NCBI RefSeq assembly: GCF_020165195.1
Contig: NZ_JAIUHR010000004.1
Location: 248,001 to 312,000, forward strand
DNA: 64,000 bases
Reading direction: 5' to 3'
Origin: Mesorhizobium sp. CA14
GTDB lineage: Bacteria > Pseudomonadota > Alphaproteobacteria > Rhizobiales > Rhizobiaceae
Made by a program: the position numbers and the translations under genes. The notes under the pieces were generated by a model. That model made no database searches, was not told where the DNA came from, and worked only from the letters and a program-made list of their open reading frames with translations. This document shows, piece after piece, positions 38,087-47,676 of this stretch (position 1 is the stretch's first letter; every line of letters begins with the position of its first letter).

Positions 38087-39103
38087 TTGTTGCGTCCCAT
38101 CCTCGTCTTCTGCTTGCCGGCGATCGGTGATTTCATCCGTTGCCATTCGGCAATCCGGATACTTGCCGAGAAGTTCCCCGAGCATCCGATCGACGTCGCC
38201 ACCTCGCCGCTCGCCGCGCCGCTGGCGCGGCTGATGCCGCATATCCGCAAGACCTGGATCGTTGAGAAGCACTGGAGGCCCGGGCTGAAAGAGCGCGCAG
38301 GTCTGGCGCGCGAAATCCGCAAGGAGAACTACCAGGCGGCCTATATGCTCACCAGCAGCACCAAGGCCGCGCTTGTGCCATGGCTGGCCGGCATACCGGA
38401 GCGTATCGGCTATCCGCGCGAATTCCAGTTCGGCATCATCAACCGCCTTCCCGCCGGCTGGCCGAAGAGCTTCGTGGCGTTCGGCCCGCGCAAGACGAGA
38501 TTGTTCGAGCAAGTCTGCGCGATCGCGATGCTGGGCGAGAAGCCTGGCGATGACATGCGCCTGCCTGCGCCGCAAATGGCGGTTTCAGCCGAGGAACTTT
38601 CCGATTGGCGCGCCCGGCATGGAATCGATCCGGCGCGGCCGGCGCTGGCGCTCTACACCTCGGCTTTCAGCAATTTCCGTTCATGGCCGGCGGAGCGGTT
38701 TATCTCGGTAGCGCAGGATCACGCCCGGCGCGGCTGGTCGGTTTGGCTCATCGGCGGCCCGCGCGAACGCGAGGCCGCCGCCCAAATCCGGGCAGCGCTT
38801 CCGGAGGCGGTGGATTTCACATCGACACCGCAACTGACCGACGCCATATGCCAGATCGCCGCCTCGACTGCGTTTCTCGGCGTCGATGGCGGGCTCTGCC
38901 ATGCGGCCGCGGCCTTGGGCGGACCATGCGTGCTTATCTTCGGATCGAACCGCTCCTATGAGACCGGACCGGTAAACGACCAGGTCCGCTATCTCGAGCC
39001 GCCGATTTCGACGCCGAGCTGGGTCCAGGACACACGCGGTGTCAGCGAGGAACGTGTTCTTGCCGCTTTGGCCGACGCCATGAGGGAGCCGCGCCCCAGG
39101 TAG
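38087..39103 (+). CDS. Glycosyltransferase family 9 (heptosyltransferase-like)
   Basis: A 338-residue GT9 protein related to ADP-heptose:LPS heptosyltransferases. The N-terminal PILVFCLPAIGDFIRCHSAI carries the acidic residue of the GDF/GDxL motif; the C-terminal part has FLGVDGGLCHAAAALGGPCV, the donor-sugar binding region. I use TTG at 38087, six bases after AAGG; a second TTG follows directly. It lies 57 bases after the GT4 gene on the same strand. Core-LPS synthesis is likely, but the sugar is not known. Confidence 0.87.
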   Translation: MLRPILVFCLPAIGDFIRCHSAIRILAEKFPEHPIDVATSPLAAPLARLMPHIRKTWIVEKHWRPGLKERAGLAREIRKENYQAAYMLTSSTKAALVPWLAGIPERIGYPREFQFGIINRLPAGWPKSFVAFGPRKTRLFEQVCAIAMLGEKPGDDMRLPAPQMAVSAEELSDWRARHGIDPARPALALYTSAFSNFRSWPAERFISVAQDHARRGWSVWLIGGPREREAAAQIRAALPEAVDFTSTPQLTDAICQIAASTAFLGVDGGLCHAAAALGGPCVLIFGSNRSYETGPVNDQVRYLEPPISTPSWVQDTRGVSEERVLAALADAMREPRPR

Positions 39104-39175
39104 GTTGCCTGACCTATTCCTCGGCTGCCGCGCCGAAGCCGGCGTCCATGCCGGCGCGCGGGCGGCGCCGCAATT

Positions 39176-40693
39176 TCATCGGACAGCGCTCTGCGCCAGT
39201 TCGCGGAGGACCGGCACCATCGCCAGCGGCAGGTCTTCGGCAATCAAGCCCGGTCCGAATCGGCTGCCGGCTTCGGCATGGATCCAGACTCCTGCGCAAG
39301 CCGCTTCGAAGGCCGGCATGCCTTGGGCAAGCAGGCCCGCGATGAGGCCCGCCAGCACGTCGCCTGAACCGGCGGTTGCGAGCCAAGGCGCGCCATTGCT
39401 GTTGATCCCGGCGCGGCCGTCCGGCGAGGCGATCACGCTGTCGGCGCCCTTGTAGACGATCACGGCGTTGGCGCGCCGCGCGGCTTCGCGCGCCTTGGCC
39501 AGCTTCGACAAGGCCTTGTCGGCGGCAATGTCGCCAAACAGCCTGCCGAACTCACCCTCATGCGGCGTCATGATCAACGCCGGCGCGTCCGGTCTGCCGG
39601 CCGCCTCGAATAGTGTCGAGGCCGCATTACGGAAAGACGTGATGCCGTCGGCGTCGAGCACGAGGCCCTCGACGCCGCCGTCCTGGCGGTTTTTGGCGAG
39701 CACGGCGAGCGTGAAATCGCGCGCCTTGTCGCCGATGCCAAAGCCGGGGCCGAGAACGAAGGCGGACGGCCGGCGATCGCCGATAAGGTCGTGCACGTCT
39801 TCGATCGCGTCGACCTTGCGCAGCATGATCGAGGTCAGATGCGCCGCGTTGACCTGCATGGCCTTCGCCGGCGACAGCACGGTGACGGCCCCTGCCCCGC
39901 TTCTTGCGGCCGCAAGCGCCGCGAGGCGCGCCGCACCCGTCGCGGATGGTCCGCCTGAAAAGACGCTTGCATGGCCGCGCCTGTACTTATGCGTGTCGAC
40001 GGCCGGCGCGGGGAAGTTCGCGATCCAGAGCCCGGGCCTGTTCTCGAAGGCTCGCGGCGCGATCGCGTCGATGATCTCGTCACGAATGCCGATATCGGCC
40101 AACACGATCTCGCCGCAGCGCTCGCGGCCAGGCAGAAGCAGGTGCCCAGGCTTTTTTCGCGCGAAGGTCACCGTGAGCGCCGCGCGAAATGCCGAGCCGA
40201 GGATTTCGCCGCTTTCGCCGGAAACGCCCGAAGGCAGGTCGATCGCGACAACCGGCAGGTTCAGCCTGGTCACGGCGTCGACCGCGCCTTTGGCGTCGCC
40301 GGCGAGAGGCTTCGACAGGCCCGCGCCGTAGATCGCGTCGACAACCAGCGAGCCGGCTTCCGCGGCGAAAGCCGAAAGCGGGTGCTGCTCCAGAGCGCAA
40401 TCAGCCGCCGCAAGCGCGGCGTCGCTGCCTGCCCGCGGTTTGCCCGATGTCCACAGGGCCACATCGACGCCGGCCTCGGCCAGCAGCCGCGCCACGACAT
40501 AGCCGTCGCCGCCATTGTTGCCGGGACCGCACAGCACGTGCACTTTCTTCGCGCCAGGGTAGCGCGCCAGCACGGCGGCAGCGACTGCCTCGCCGGCACG
40601 TTGCATCAAGCGATAGCCGTCGAGCGGCCCGGCCGCGATCGTCAGTCTGTCGACCTCGGCCATTTCGGCCGGCGATAGAAGTTCATTGCGCAT
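39176..40693 (-). CDS. nnr: Bifunctional NAD(P)H-hydrate repair enzyme (epimerase/dehydratase)
   Basis: Repairs damaged NADHX/NADPHX. 505 residues. The N-terminal YjeF_N epimerase half (1-215) shows LCGPGNNGGDGYVVARLL; the C-terminal ADP-dependent dehydratase half (about 225-500) shows VLGPGFGIGD, TPHEGEF and TAGSGDVLAGLIAGLLAQG, the ribokinase-like signature. Start at 40693 (MRNELLSPAEM) matches the family start; in-frame ATGs up to 54 bases earlier are possible. It diverges from glnBA, and the genes share 348 bases. Confidence 0.93.
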   Translation of the reverse strand: MRNELLSPAEMAEVDRLTIAAGPLDGYRLMQRAGEAVAAAVLARYPGAKKVHVLCGPGNNGGDGYVVARLLAEAGVDVALWTSGKPRAGSDAALAAADCALEQHPLSAFAAEAGSLVVDAIYGAGLSKPLAGDAKGAVDAVTRLNLPVVAIDLPSGVSGESGEILGSAFRAALTVTFARKKPGHLLLPGRERCGEIVLADIGIRDEIIDAIAPRAFENRPGLWIANFPAPAVDTHKYRRGHASVFSGGPSATGAARLAALAAARSGAGAVTVLSPAKAMQVNAAHLTSIMLRKVDAIEDVHDLIGDRRPSAFVLGPGFGIGDKARDFTLAVLAKNRQDGGVEGLVLDADGITSFRNAASTLFEAAGRPDAPALIMTPHEGEFGRLFGDIAADKALSKLAKAREAARRANAVIVYKGADSVIASPDGRAGINSNGAPWLATAGSGDVLAGLIAGLLAQGMPAFEAACAGVWIHAEAGSRFGPGLIAEDLPLAMVPVLRELAQSAVR

Positions 40694-40965
40694 GGGATTG
40701 CCGATCTCCATGCGATCAAGCATTGTCCAGTTTTCGGTTCGAAGCAAACCAGCGCGATTGCGGCATTATCTTGCACATGCGGTCGCGTCCGAGAGGGTTC
40801 TGCTTGCAAGTTGCGCTGTCTGCCCATTTTTTGCGCAGACCTGAGGAGGGGCGATGTACAGGCTTTGGGCGTCCATGACGCACGCGATGCAGCGGATGAC
40901 GCGAATTTGCATCCGTGTGCGGCATGGGCTCGAAAACGCCCCTCACCGCCTGCACTCCTCACGAT

Positions 40966-40981
40966 TGGCACGCTTCGTGCT
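40966..40981 (+). promoter_or_regulatory. Sigma-54 promoter of glnB-glnA
   Basis: TGGCACGCTTCGTGCT: a perfect -24 element (TGGCACG) and a -12 GC exactly 12 bases after the GG pair, matching the sigma-54 consensus except one base before the GC. Predicted start of transcription is near 40992, 50 bases before glnB. Upstream TGCATC-N5-GCGGCA near 40908 resembles a weak NtrC site. This fits control by the NtrBC pair encoded at the left of the window. Confidence 0.8.
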
Positions 40982-40987
40982 TGATGA

Positions 40988-41380
<393 letters not shown>

Positions 41381-41424
41381 CCCTTCAATCCATTCCGGAC
41401 GTCATCACACAGGGAAGAAATGAC

Positions 41425-42834
41425 ATGACGACAGCCAAAGACATCATGAAGCAGATCAAGGATAACGACGTGAAATTCGTCGACCTGCGCTTCACCGATC
41501 CGCGGGGCAAGCTGCAGCATGTGACGATGGATGTCGTCGAGGTCGAGGAGGACATGTTCGCCGATGGCGTCATGTTCGACGGCTCCTCGATCGCCGGCTG
41601 GAAGGCGATCAACGAGTCCGACATGGTGCTGATGCCCGACACCGATACCGTCCACATGGATCCGTTCTTCGCGCAGTCGACCATGGTCATCCTGTGCGAC
41701 ATCCTCGATCCGGTCTCGGGCGAGGCCTATAACCGCGATCCGCGCGGCACCGCCAAGAAGGCCGAAGCCTATATGAAGTCGGAAGGCATCGGCGACACGA
41801 TCTATGTCGGCCCGGAGGCCGAGTTCTTCGTGTTCGACGACGTCAAGTACAAGGCCGATCCCTACAACACCGGCTTCCGGCTCGACTCGACCGAACTGCC
41901 CTCCAACGACGATACCGACTACGAGACCGGCAATCTTGGCCACCGCCCGCGCATCAAGGGCGGCTATTTCCCGGTGCCGCCGATCGATTCTTGCCAGGAC
42001 ATGCGCTCCGAGATGCTGACCGTGCTCGCCGAGATGGGCGTGCGGGTCGAAAAGCATCATCATGAGGTCGCCGCCGCGCAGCACGAGCTCGGCATCAAGT
42101 TCGACACGCTGGTGCGCAACGCCGACAAGATGCTGATCTACAAATATGTCGTGCATCAGGTCGCCAACGCCTACGGCAAAACGGCCACCTTCATGCCGAA
42201 GCCGGTGTTCGGCGACAACGGCTCGGGCATGCATGTGCACCAGTCGATCTGGAAGGGCGGCAAGCCGACCTTCGCCGGCAACGAATATGCCGGCCTGTCG
42301 GAGAGCTGCCTCTATTACATCGGCGGCATCATCAAGCACGCCAAGGCGATCAACGCCTTCACCAATCCGCTCACCAACTCCTACAAGCGTCTGGTGCCGG
42401 GCTATGAGGCACCGGTGCTGCTCGCCTATTCGGCGCGCAATCGTTCGGCTTCCTGCCGCATTCCGTTCGGCTCGTCGCCGAAGTCGAAGCGCGTCGAGGT
42501 CCGCTTCCCCGACCCGGGCGCGAACCCCTATCTCGGCTTCGCCGCCATGCTGATGGCCGGCCTCGACGGCATCAAGAACAAGATCCATCCGGGACAGCCG
42601 ATGGACAAGGATCTTTACGACCTGCCGCCGAAGGAACTGAAGAAGATCCCGACCGTCTGCGGCTCGCTGCGCGAAGCGCTGCAGAGCCTCGACAAGGACC
42701 GCGGCTTCCTGAAGGCCGGCGGCGTCTTCGACGATGACCAGATCGACTCTTATATCGAACTCAAGATGGCCGAGGTCATGCGCTTCGAAATGACCCCGCA
42801 TCCGGTCGAGTACGACATGTACTATTCGGTCTAA
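41425..42834 (+). CDS. glnA: Glutamine synthetase type I
   Basis: Dodecameric GSI making glutamine from glutamate, ammonia and ATP. 469 residues. Signatures include [12 protein letters not shown], the metal/glutamate site [10 protein letters not shown], the ATP region [16 protein letters not shown], and the adenylylation site [10 protein letters not shown] with Tyr398, so activity is likely controlled by GlnE. Ribosome site AGGGAAG precedes the ATG at 41425. It follows glnB and has a strong terminator. Confidence 0.98.
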   Translation: MTTAKDIMKQIKDNDVKFVDLRFTDPRGKLQHVTMDVVEVEEDMFADGVMFDGSSIAGWKAINESDMVLMPDTDTVHMDPFFAQSTMVILCDILDPVSGEAYNRDPRGTAKKAEAYMKSEGIGDTIYVGPEAEFFVFDDVKYKADPYNTGFRLDSTELPSNDDTDYETGNLGHRPRIKGGYFPVPPIDSCQDMRSEMLTVLAEMGVRVEKHHHEVAAAQHELGIKFDTLVRNADKMLIYKYVVHQVANAYGKTATFMPKPVFGDNGSGMHVHQSIWKGGKPTFAGNEYAGLSESCLYYIGGIIKHAKAINAFTNPLTNSYKRLVPGYEAPVLLAYSARNRSASCRIPFGSSPKSKRVEVRFPDPGANPYLGFAAMLMAGLDGIKNKIHPGQPMDKDLYDLPPKELKKIPTVCGSLREALQSLDKDRGFLKAGGVFDDDQIDSYIELKMAEVMRFEMTPHPVEYDMYYSV

Positions 42835-42849
42835 GCTGCTACATTTTCG

Positions 42850-42890
42850 AAAAAAGAGCCCCGGCAAAAAATTTGCCGGGGTTCTTTTTT
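42850..42890 (+). terminator. Rho-independent terminator of glnA
   Basis: Long stem of about 14 pairs (AGAGCCCCGGCAAA at 42855-42868 against TTTGCCGGGGTTCT at 42872-42885), 3-base loop and a T run to 42890. As on the left side allow some minus-strand use as well. Confidence 0.93.
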
Positions 42891-42934
42891 GGCCACATGC
42901 ATGGAAGCCGCAATCGGCCTGGCGCGATGTTCAC

Positions 42935-42973
42935 GAAAAAAGCCCCGGTGGTCTTTTTCCACCGGGGCTTTTT
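42935..42973 (-). terminator. Rho-independent terminator of glnII
   Basis: Perfect 12-bp stem AAGCCCCGGTGG (42940-42951) and CCACCGGGGCTT (42959-42970), with As on its left (42936-42941) that form the minus-strand T tract. It lies 45 bases after the glnII stop and also backs up glnA termination. Confidence 0.92.
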
Positions 42974-43017
42974 CGTCGAGAGGCTGACTGCGGACCGCAG
43001 CTCGCGCCGATAAGGGA

Positions 43018-44058
43018 TCAGGCGGCCGCCGAGACCTTCGCGTCGGTCGAAACCTGCGAGATCGTCTTCAGCACCTGCGAGGCGATCTGGTAGGGGTCGC
43101 CCTGCGAGTTCGGGCGACGGTCTTCCAGGTAGCCCTTGTAGTCGTTCTTGACGAAGGAGTGCGGCACGCGGATCGAAGCGCCCCGGTCGGCGACGCCGTA
43201 GGAGAACTTGTTCCACGGCGCGGTCTCATGCTTGCCGGTCAGGCGCTTGTCGTTGTCCGGACCGTAGACGGCGATGTGATCCATCAGGTTCTTCTCGAAC
43301 TGCGCCATCAGCGCCTCGAAATAAGCCTTGCCGCCAACTTCACGCATGTACTTGGTCGAGAAATTGCAGTGCATGCCCGAGCCGTTCCAGTCCGTGTCGC
43401 CGAGCGGCTTGCAGTGGAACTCGATGTCGATGCCATATTTTTCGGTCAGGCGCAGCAGCAGGTAGCGCGCCATCCAGATCTGGTCGGCGGCCTTCTTGGA
43501 GCCCTTGCCGAAAATCTGGAATTCCCACTGGCCTTTGGCCACTTCGGCATTGATGCCTTCATGGTTGATGCCGGCGGCGAGGCAGAGGTCAAGATGCTCC
43601 TCGACGATCTGGCGGGCGACGTCGCCGACATTCTTGTAGCCGACGCCGGTGTAATACGGGCCCTGCGGGGCCGGATAGCCGCTCTCGGGGAAGCCGAGGG
43701 GGCGGCCGTCCTTGTAGAAGAAATATTCCTGCTCGAAGCCGAACCAAGCGTCCTCGTCGTCGAGGATGGTGGCGCGGCTGTTCGATTCATGCGGGGTAAC
43801 GCCATCGGGCATCATGACTTCGCACATGACCAGGATGCCGTTGGTGCGGGCCGGATCCGGATAAAGCGCAACCGGCTTCAGCACGCAATCGGAGCTGCGG
43901 CCCTCAGCCTGGTTCGTGGAGGAACCATCGAAGCCCCATAGCGGCAGCTGCTCGAGCGTCGGGAACTCGGCAAACTCCTTGATCTGGGTCTTGCCGCGCA
44001 GATTGGGGGTCGGGGTGTAGCCGTCGAGCCAGATGTACTCGAGCTTGTATTTGGTCAT
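43018..44058 (-). CDS. glnII: Glutamine synthetase type II
   Basis: Eukaryotic-type octameric GSII found in rhizobia, used under nitrogen limitation. 346 residues. Signatures: MTKYKLEYIWLDGYTP, GFDGSSTNQAEG, EQEYFF, GINAEVAKGQWEFQ, and the adenine/glutamate site DWNGSGMHCNFST. No adenylylation tyrosine motif, as expected. ATG at 44058 has AGAGG 7 bases upstream; the longer ORF to 44247 runs into the sigma-54 promoter and is rejected. Confidence 0.98.
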   Translation of the reverse strand: MTKYKLEYIWLDGYTPTPNLRGKTQIKEFAEFPTLEQLPLWGFDGSSTNQAEGRSSDCVLKPVALYPDPARTNGILVMCEVMMPDGVTPHESNSRATILDDEDAWFGFEQEYFFYKDGRPLGFPESGYPAPQGPYYTGVGYKNVGDVARQIVEEHLDLCLAAGINHEGINAEVAKGQWEFQIFGKGSKKAADQIWMARYLLLRLTEKYGIDIEFHCKPLGDTDWNGSGMHCNFSTKYMREVGGKAYFEALMAQFEKNLMDHIAVYGPDNDKRLTGKHETAPWNKFSYGVADRGASIRVPHSFVKNDYKGYLEDRRPNSQGDPYQIASQVLKTISQVSTDAKVSAAA

Positions 44059-44138
44059 TCCAGTGCCTCTCGTTGCTTGATCACCGCCAAACGGTGGCGA
44101 CGCTCGGCCGGCTGGAGCCGGCCTGCCGACGGTTAAAA

Positions 44139-44154
44139 AGCAATTCGTATGCCA
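44139..44154 (-). promoter_or_regulatory. Sigma-54 promoter of glnII
   Basis: On the minus strand TGGCATACGAATTGCT: -24 GG and -12 GC at the exact 12-base offset, with TTGCT matching the -12 consensus. Predicted transcript start near 44129, leaving a leader of about 70 bases. It fits NtrC control of glnII. Confidence 0.85.
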
Positions 44155-44170
44155 CTCGGCCTCCACCGGG

Positions 44171-44244
44171 TGCGGCAAAATGGTCATGGCAACGCGTTGA
44201 TTTTGTTGAGCCGCTTCAGCAATGCGCCTGGATCGTTCAGGCGC
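44171..44244 (-). promoter_or_regulatory. Candidate NtrC sites upstream of glnII
   Basis: TGCGGCAAAATGGTCA (44171-44186) keeps most of the NtrC consensus core CAAAATGGT. Further out, GCGCCTG (44224-44230) and CAGGCGC (44238-44244) form a perfect inverted repeat, with spacing longer than a classic NtrC site. Both lie upstream of the -24 element at distances usual for enhancer sites. The assignment is by resemblance only. Confidence 0.35.
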
Positions 44245-44368
44245 CAATTTTGCTTATAAAATAGGCAATTACTGATCTTTTTGTAAGCATATTGCCTAAA
44301 GGAATCGCAGGACATATTTTGATGGGAAAGTGAATCGGTATGCTCCTGAAAAGACGAGGAGGTCGGCA

Positions 44369-44563
44369 ATGCAAGTCACGCCATCGCGACCGTCGGCAAA
44401 AATCCTGCTGTTCCCGCTTGCAGCACGCAAGTCTGCCTCAAATTTAGGCGCCAAGGCCAAATTCGCGGCAGAACTTGCAGCACTTCGCGGCGAGCACGCC
44501 GATTTCGACGGCTGGTACCACGAGGCGGCGATCGAGGAAGAGAACCAGCAGCGCAAGAGCTGA
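44369..44563 (+). CDS. Small hypothetical protein, possibly DUF6074-like
   Basis: A 64-residue protein starting MQVTPSRPSAKILLFPLAAR, with a basic middle (KSASNLGAKAKFAAEL) and an acidic C-terminus (WYHEAAIEEENQQRKS). The I-L-x-FPL-A-R-K opening resembles small rhizobial proteins annotated DUF6074, but I am not certain of the family. ATG at 44369 has GAGGAGG about 7 bases upstream and is preferred to the in-frame start 39 bases earlier. It is divergent from glnII and has its own terminator. Confidence 0.7.
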   Translation: MQVTPSRPSAKILLFPLAARKSASNLGAKAKFAAELAALRGEHADFDGWYHEAAIEEENQQRKS

Positions 44564-44587
44564 TCACCACTTTCCAGTCCGACACGC

Positions 44588-44623
44588 GAAAAGCCCGGCG
44601 CGATCACTCGCGCCGGGCTTTTT
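44588..44623. terminator. Bidirectional terminator between small ORF and MHS transporter
   Basis: Perfect 12-bp stem AAGCCCGGCGCG (44591-44602) and CGCGCCGGGCTT (44609-44620), Ts on the right and As on the left. It serves the convergent small gene (plus) and transporter gene (minus). Confidence 0.92.
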
Positions 44624-44644
44624 GATTACAGAAGGCTCGATCGG

Positions 44645-46534
44645 CTACTGCTTGGCGTGCAGGTCTGTGCCGAGCGTATCCCTGACGAAGATCATGCCGA
44701 TGATGAGCGACATTGCCGCGATGATCACCGGGTACCAGAGACCGTAGTAGATATCGCCCTTATAGGCGCTGAGGGCGAACACCGTCGCCGGCAGCAGACC
44801 GCCGAACCAGCCATTGCCGATGTGGTAAGGCAGCGACATGCCGGTGTAGCGGATGCGGGTCGGGAACATCTCGACCAGGATCGCGGCGATCGGCCCATAG
44901 ACCATGGTGACGAACAGCACCAGGATGAACAGGATGCCGATCGTGAGCGGCCAGTTGATGGCTGCCGGATCGGCAGTCATGGCGAACGGACCGCCGCCCG
45001 GGATGGTGTAGACGGTAACTTCCGGCGCGCCGGCAGCCTCCTCCTTGGTCAGCAGCTTGTCGGCGATCGCCTTGTCGGTCGGAACCGTCGCCTTTTCGCC
45101 GCCGCGGATGGCCGCGGCATCGAGCTTGAGTTCGGGATTGGCCGCGATGAAGGCGTCGAGCTTCTGGTCCGGAACCTTGGCTGCTGCGCGCTTCAGCGGG
45201 TAGCCGCCGTCCTGCAGTGACATGTTCACCGCTTTCTGGAAGGCCGCCTCCTTGGCCTTGGCCTGATCGCCAGCGGCAACGGCGTCATAGGACGGTACCG
45301 TCTCATTGCCGATCTTGACCGTGGCAGCGGTGCCGGGTGCCGCCGTCGCAACGACGTCGTAAGGCACTGAGTTCTTGGTCAGGAATGACGTCGCGATATC
45401 ACAGGATGTCGTGAACTTCGCCGTGCCGACAGGATTGAACTGGAACTTGCAGTCGCCGGGCGCCGCCGTCACTGTCGCGCGGGTGTTCTGCTGCGCGGTG
45501 GCCAGAGCCGGATTGGCGGCCCAGGTAAGCGCCTTGAACAGCGGGAAGGTACAGACGATACCCAACGCGAGCCCGGCCATGATGATGGGCTTGCGGCCGA
45601 TCTTGTCCGACAGCCAGCCAAACACGACGAAGAAGATCGAGCCGACGGCAAGCGCGATGGCGATCATGACGTTGACCGACCATGCGTCGACCTTCAGCAC
45701 GTTCTGCAGGAAGAACAGGGCGTAAAACTGCCCGTTGTACCAGATCACGGCCTGGCCGGCGGTGAGGCCGAGCAGCGCCAGAAGGGCGATCTTGGCGTTC
45801 TTCCACTGACCGAAAGCTTCCGTTAACGGCGCCTTCGAGCCCTTGCCTTCCTCCTTCATGCGCTGGAAGGTCGGCGACTCCGAAAGCGACAGCCGGATCC
45901 AGATCGAGATGGCGAGCAGTAAGAACGAGACGATGAAGGGGATGCGCCAACCCCAATTCGCGTACGTCTCCTTGCTGAGCGAGCCCTGGACGATCAGGAT
46001 GACGATCAGCGACAGGAACAGGCCGAGCGTCGCCGTGGTCTGGATCCAGGACGTGTAGTAGCCGCGTCGGTCGTCCGGCGCGTGTTCGGCGACATAGGTC
46101 GCGGCACCGCCATACTCGCCGCCAAGCGCAAGGCCCTGCAGCATGCGCAGCCCGATCAGGATCACGGGCGCCGCAATGCCCCAACTGGCATAACCGGGCA
46201 GCAGGCCGACCAGGAAGGTGGACAGGCCCATGATCGTCATGGTTACGAGGAAGGTGTATTTGCGGCCGACGAGATCGCCGATCCGGCCGAACACGAGCGC
46301 GCCGAACGGACGGACAAGGAATCCGGCGGCAAAAGCCAGCAGCGCGAATATATTGCGCGTCGCCTCCGGGATCGCCGGGCTGAAGAAGGTCGAGCCTATG
46401 AAGGCTGCCAGCGAGCCGTAGAGATAAAAATCATACCATTCGAAAACGGTACCGAGCGAGGAGGCGAAGATGACTTTCTTCTCCTCCCGCGTCATGCCGC
46501 GGCTGGTTCCGCCGGCGGTCGAAGCCATTGCCAT
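44645..46534 (-). CDS. MHS-family MFS transporter with large extra-membrane insert
   Basis: Metabolite:H+ symporter family protein. 629 residues, about 190 more than usual. Residues 18-340 hold nine membrane helices with family motifs FEWYDFYLYG, RPFGALVFGRIGDLVGRK and LQGLALGGEYGGAATYVAEH. Then residues about 340-525 form a soluble Ala/Lys/Thr-rich segment with two Cys (near 362 and 378). The last three helices follow from WPLTIGILFILVLF. By topology the insert should be periplasmic, between helices 9 and 10. Substrate unknown; dicarboxylates, proline/betaine or shikimate are typical. GGGAGG lies 9 bases before the ATG. Confidence 0.9.
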   Translation of the reverse strand: MAMASTAGGTSRGMTREEKKVIFASSLGTVFEWYDFYLYGSLAAFIGSTFFSPAIPEATRNIFALLAFAAGFLVRPFGALVFGRIGDLVGRKYTFLVTMTIMGLSTFLVGLLPGYASWGIAAPVILIGLRMLQGLALGGEYGGAATYVAEHAPDDRRGYYTSWIQTTATLGLFLSLIVILIVQGSLSKETYANWGWRIPFIVSFLLLAISIWIRLSLSESPTFQRMKEEGKGSKAPLTEAFGQWKNAKIALLALLGLTAGQAVIWYNGQFYALFFLQNVLKVDAWSVNVMIAIALAVGSIFFVVFGWLSDKIGRKPIIMAGLALGIVCTFPLFKALTWAANPALATAQQNTRATVTAAPGDCKFQFNPVGTAKFTTSCDIATSFLTKNSVPYDVVATAAPGTAATVKIGNETVPSYDAVAAGDQAKAKEAAFQKAVNMSLQDGGYPLKRAAAKVPDQKLDAFIAANPELKLDAAAIRGGEKATVPTDKAIADKLLTKEEAAGAPEVTVYTIPGGGPFAMTADPAAINWPLTIGILFILVLFVTMVYGPIAAILVEMFPTRIRYTGMSLPYHIGNGWFGGLLPATVFALSAYKGDIYYGLWYPVIIAAMSLIIGMIFVRDTLGTDLHAKQ

Positions 46535-46781
46535 TTATATATCCTCCCGTGAGATCCCGTCTGTCCTCGATGGCTGCGCGCCACCGTCCGCGCTCCTCCG
46601 AACGCGGACTCAAAACGCAGCCAACGAAGGAAAAATGACAGAAAGGGCGGGCGAAAGGCACCGCGACGATGGGATTATGACTTTGGTATTAGGTGCGCTG
46701 CGAAAGCTGCGCGACACTTGGAGTGGCTCAGCTTTGCGCAATTCTTGAGCAGAAGGCCGCTGCCCACCTCCTGGGATTGCT

Positions 46782-47573
46782 TTAGCCTTGCAGCGCCTCG
46801 AGCAGGCTGACCGCCGCCATCATGTCGCGCTTGCGGGCCGAGCGACGCGCCACCGCCTCGGCATCCTGGCCCCAATGCTCGATCTGCCAGTCCTCGTCGA
46901 CATGGGCCGCCGTCCAAGCTTCCTCGGCGTCGATCTCGCCGAAATCGACGGCTAAAGCCAGCAGCGCCGAACCGGTCAGCGCCGTCATGACATGGATGGC
47001 GGCCAGCCGCATCGGCTCGGAGCGTTGGCCAAGATGCGCGCCGAGGACGGCGATGGTTTCGCGCGGCTGCTCGACATGGATGACGCCTTCGGCAAGATTG
47101 AAGCGCGCGCCGAGGCTGCTGCGTGCCCAGTCGAGCACCGGATCCCAGAGTCTGTTCTGGCGATCGACCAGTCCCTGCGGACCGTCGGCCCGGTAGCATA
47201 AAAGATCGGACGAGGCGAAGCGCAGCACGTCTTCCAGCACCGCCTGCGGATCGGAGGCGACGCCGTCAATGGCGGTGTTGACGAGGCGCATGACGGGCAT
47301 CGTCACGGGATCGATGACCTCGGTTTGCGCGCTGAATTCATCGGCCACAAGTGCGGCAGCCTTTTCGGTCGGCAGCACCATCATGGCCTTGCCCGGCGTG
47401 CGCACCGGCCGTCCGTCAAGATGGATGGCAAAACCGTTCTCGACGGGAGCCACCGAAACGGCCTTGTAGAAACGCTTCGGCAGCGGCGTCTTCATCTGGA
47501 TCTGGGCGCGGCGCACGGGATCGGGATCGGACAGCAATTTTCCGGCTTCGAGGTCTTCGAGGATTTCGCGCAT
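46782..47573 (-). CDS. ATP12-family F1-ATPase assembly chaperone
   Basis: A 263-residue chaperone that binds the alpha subunit of F1-ATPase during assembly; found in mitochondria and alphaproteobacteria. Motifs PLPKRFYKAVSV, IHLDGRPVRTPGK, VAAL-type helix VADEFSAQTEVIDP and DLLCYRADGP match the family. Downstream of the EamA and RluC genes on the same strand but separated by a palindromic repeat. Confidence 0.92.
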   Translation of the reverse strand: MREILEDLEAGKLLSDPDPVRRAQIQMKTPLPKRFYKAVSVAPVENGFAIHLDGRPVRTPGKAMMVLPTEKAAALVADEFSAQTEVIDPVTMPVMRLVNTAIDGVASDPQAVLEDVLRFASSDLLCYRADGPQGLVDRQNRLWDPVLDWARSSLGARFNLAEGVIHVEQPRETIAVLGAHLGQRSEPMRLAAIHVMTALTGSALLALAVDFGEIDAEEAWTAAHVDEDWQIEHWGQDAEAVARRSARKRDMMAAVSLLEALQG

Positions 47574-47588
47574 GCCGAACTCCTTAAA

Positions 47589-47655
47589 GCAATTCCAGGA
47601 AAAATGTGAAGCGGTTTTCCGTCCGGAATTGCGTCAAAACAAAGAGATAGAGCAG
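47589..47655. repeat. Rhizobial intergenic palindromic repeat
   Basis: GCAATTCC (47589-47596) and GGAATTGC (47625-47632) enclose AGCGGTTTTCCG. The flank reads CAAAACAAAGAGATAGAGCA. This type of short palindrome with an AAAGAGATAGAG tail is common in Mesorhizobium-like genomes, from general knowledge. It lies between the DMT transporter and ATP12 genes. Confidence 0.6.
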
Positions 47656-47676
47656 CTTGCCGTTCGGCGAGCTGAT

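Noticed and set aside
39116..39179. 21-codon minus-strand ORF (MKLRRRPRAGM...) overlapping the nnr stop as ATGA
   Set aside because: No ribosome site apart from nnr itself, extreme Arg/Ala/Gly content, and no terminator or partner gene; chance is the simpler explanation.
44059..44247. N-terminal extension of GlnII
   Set aside because: It would be translated through the sigma-54 promoter and is unlike any GSII N-terminus.
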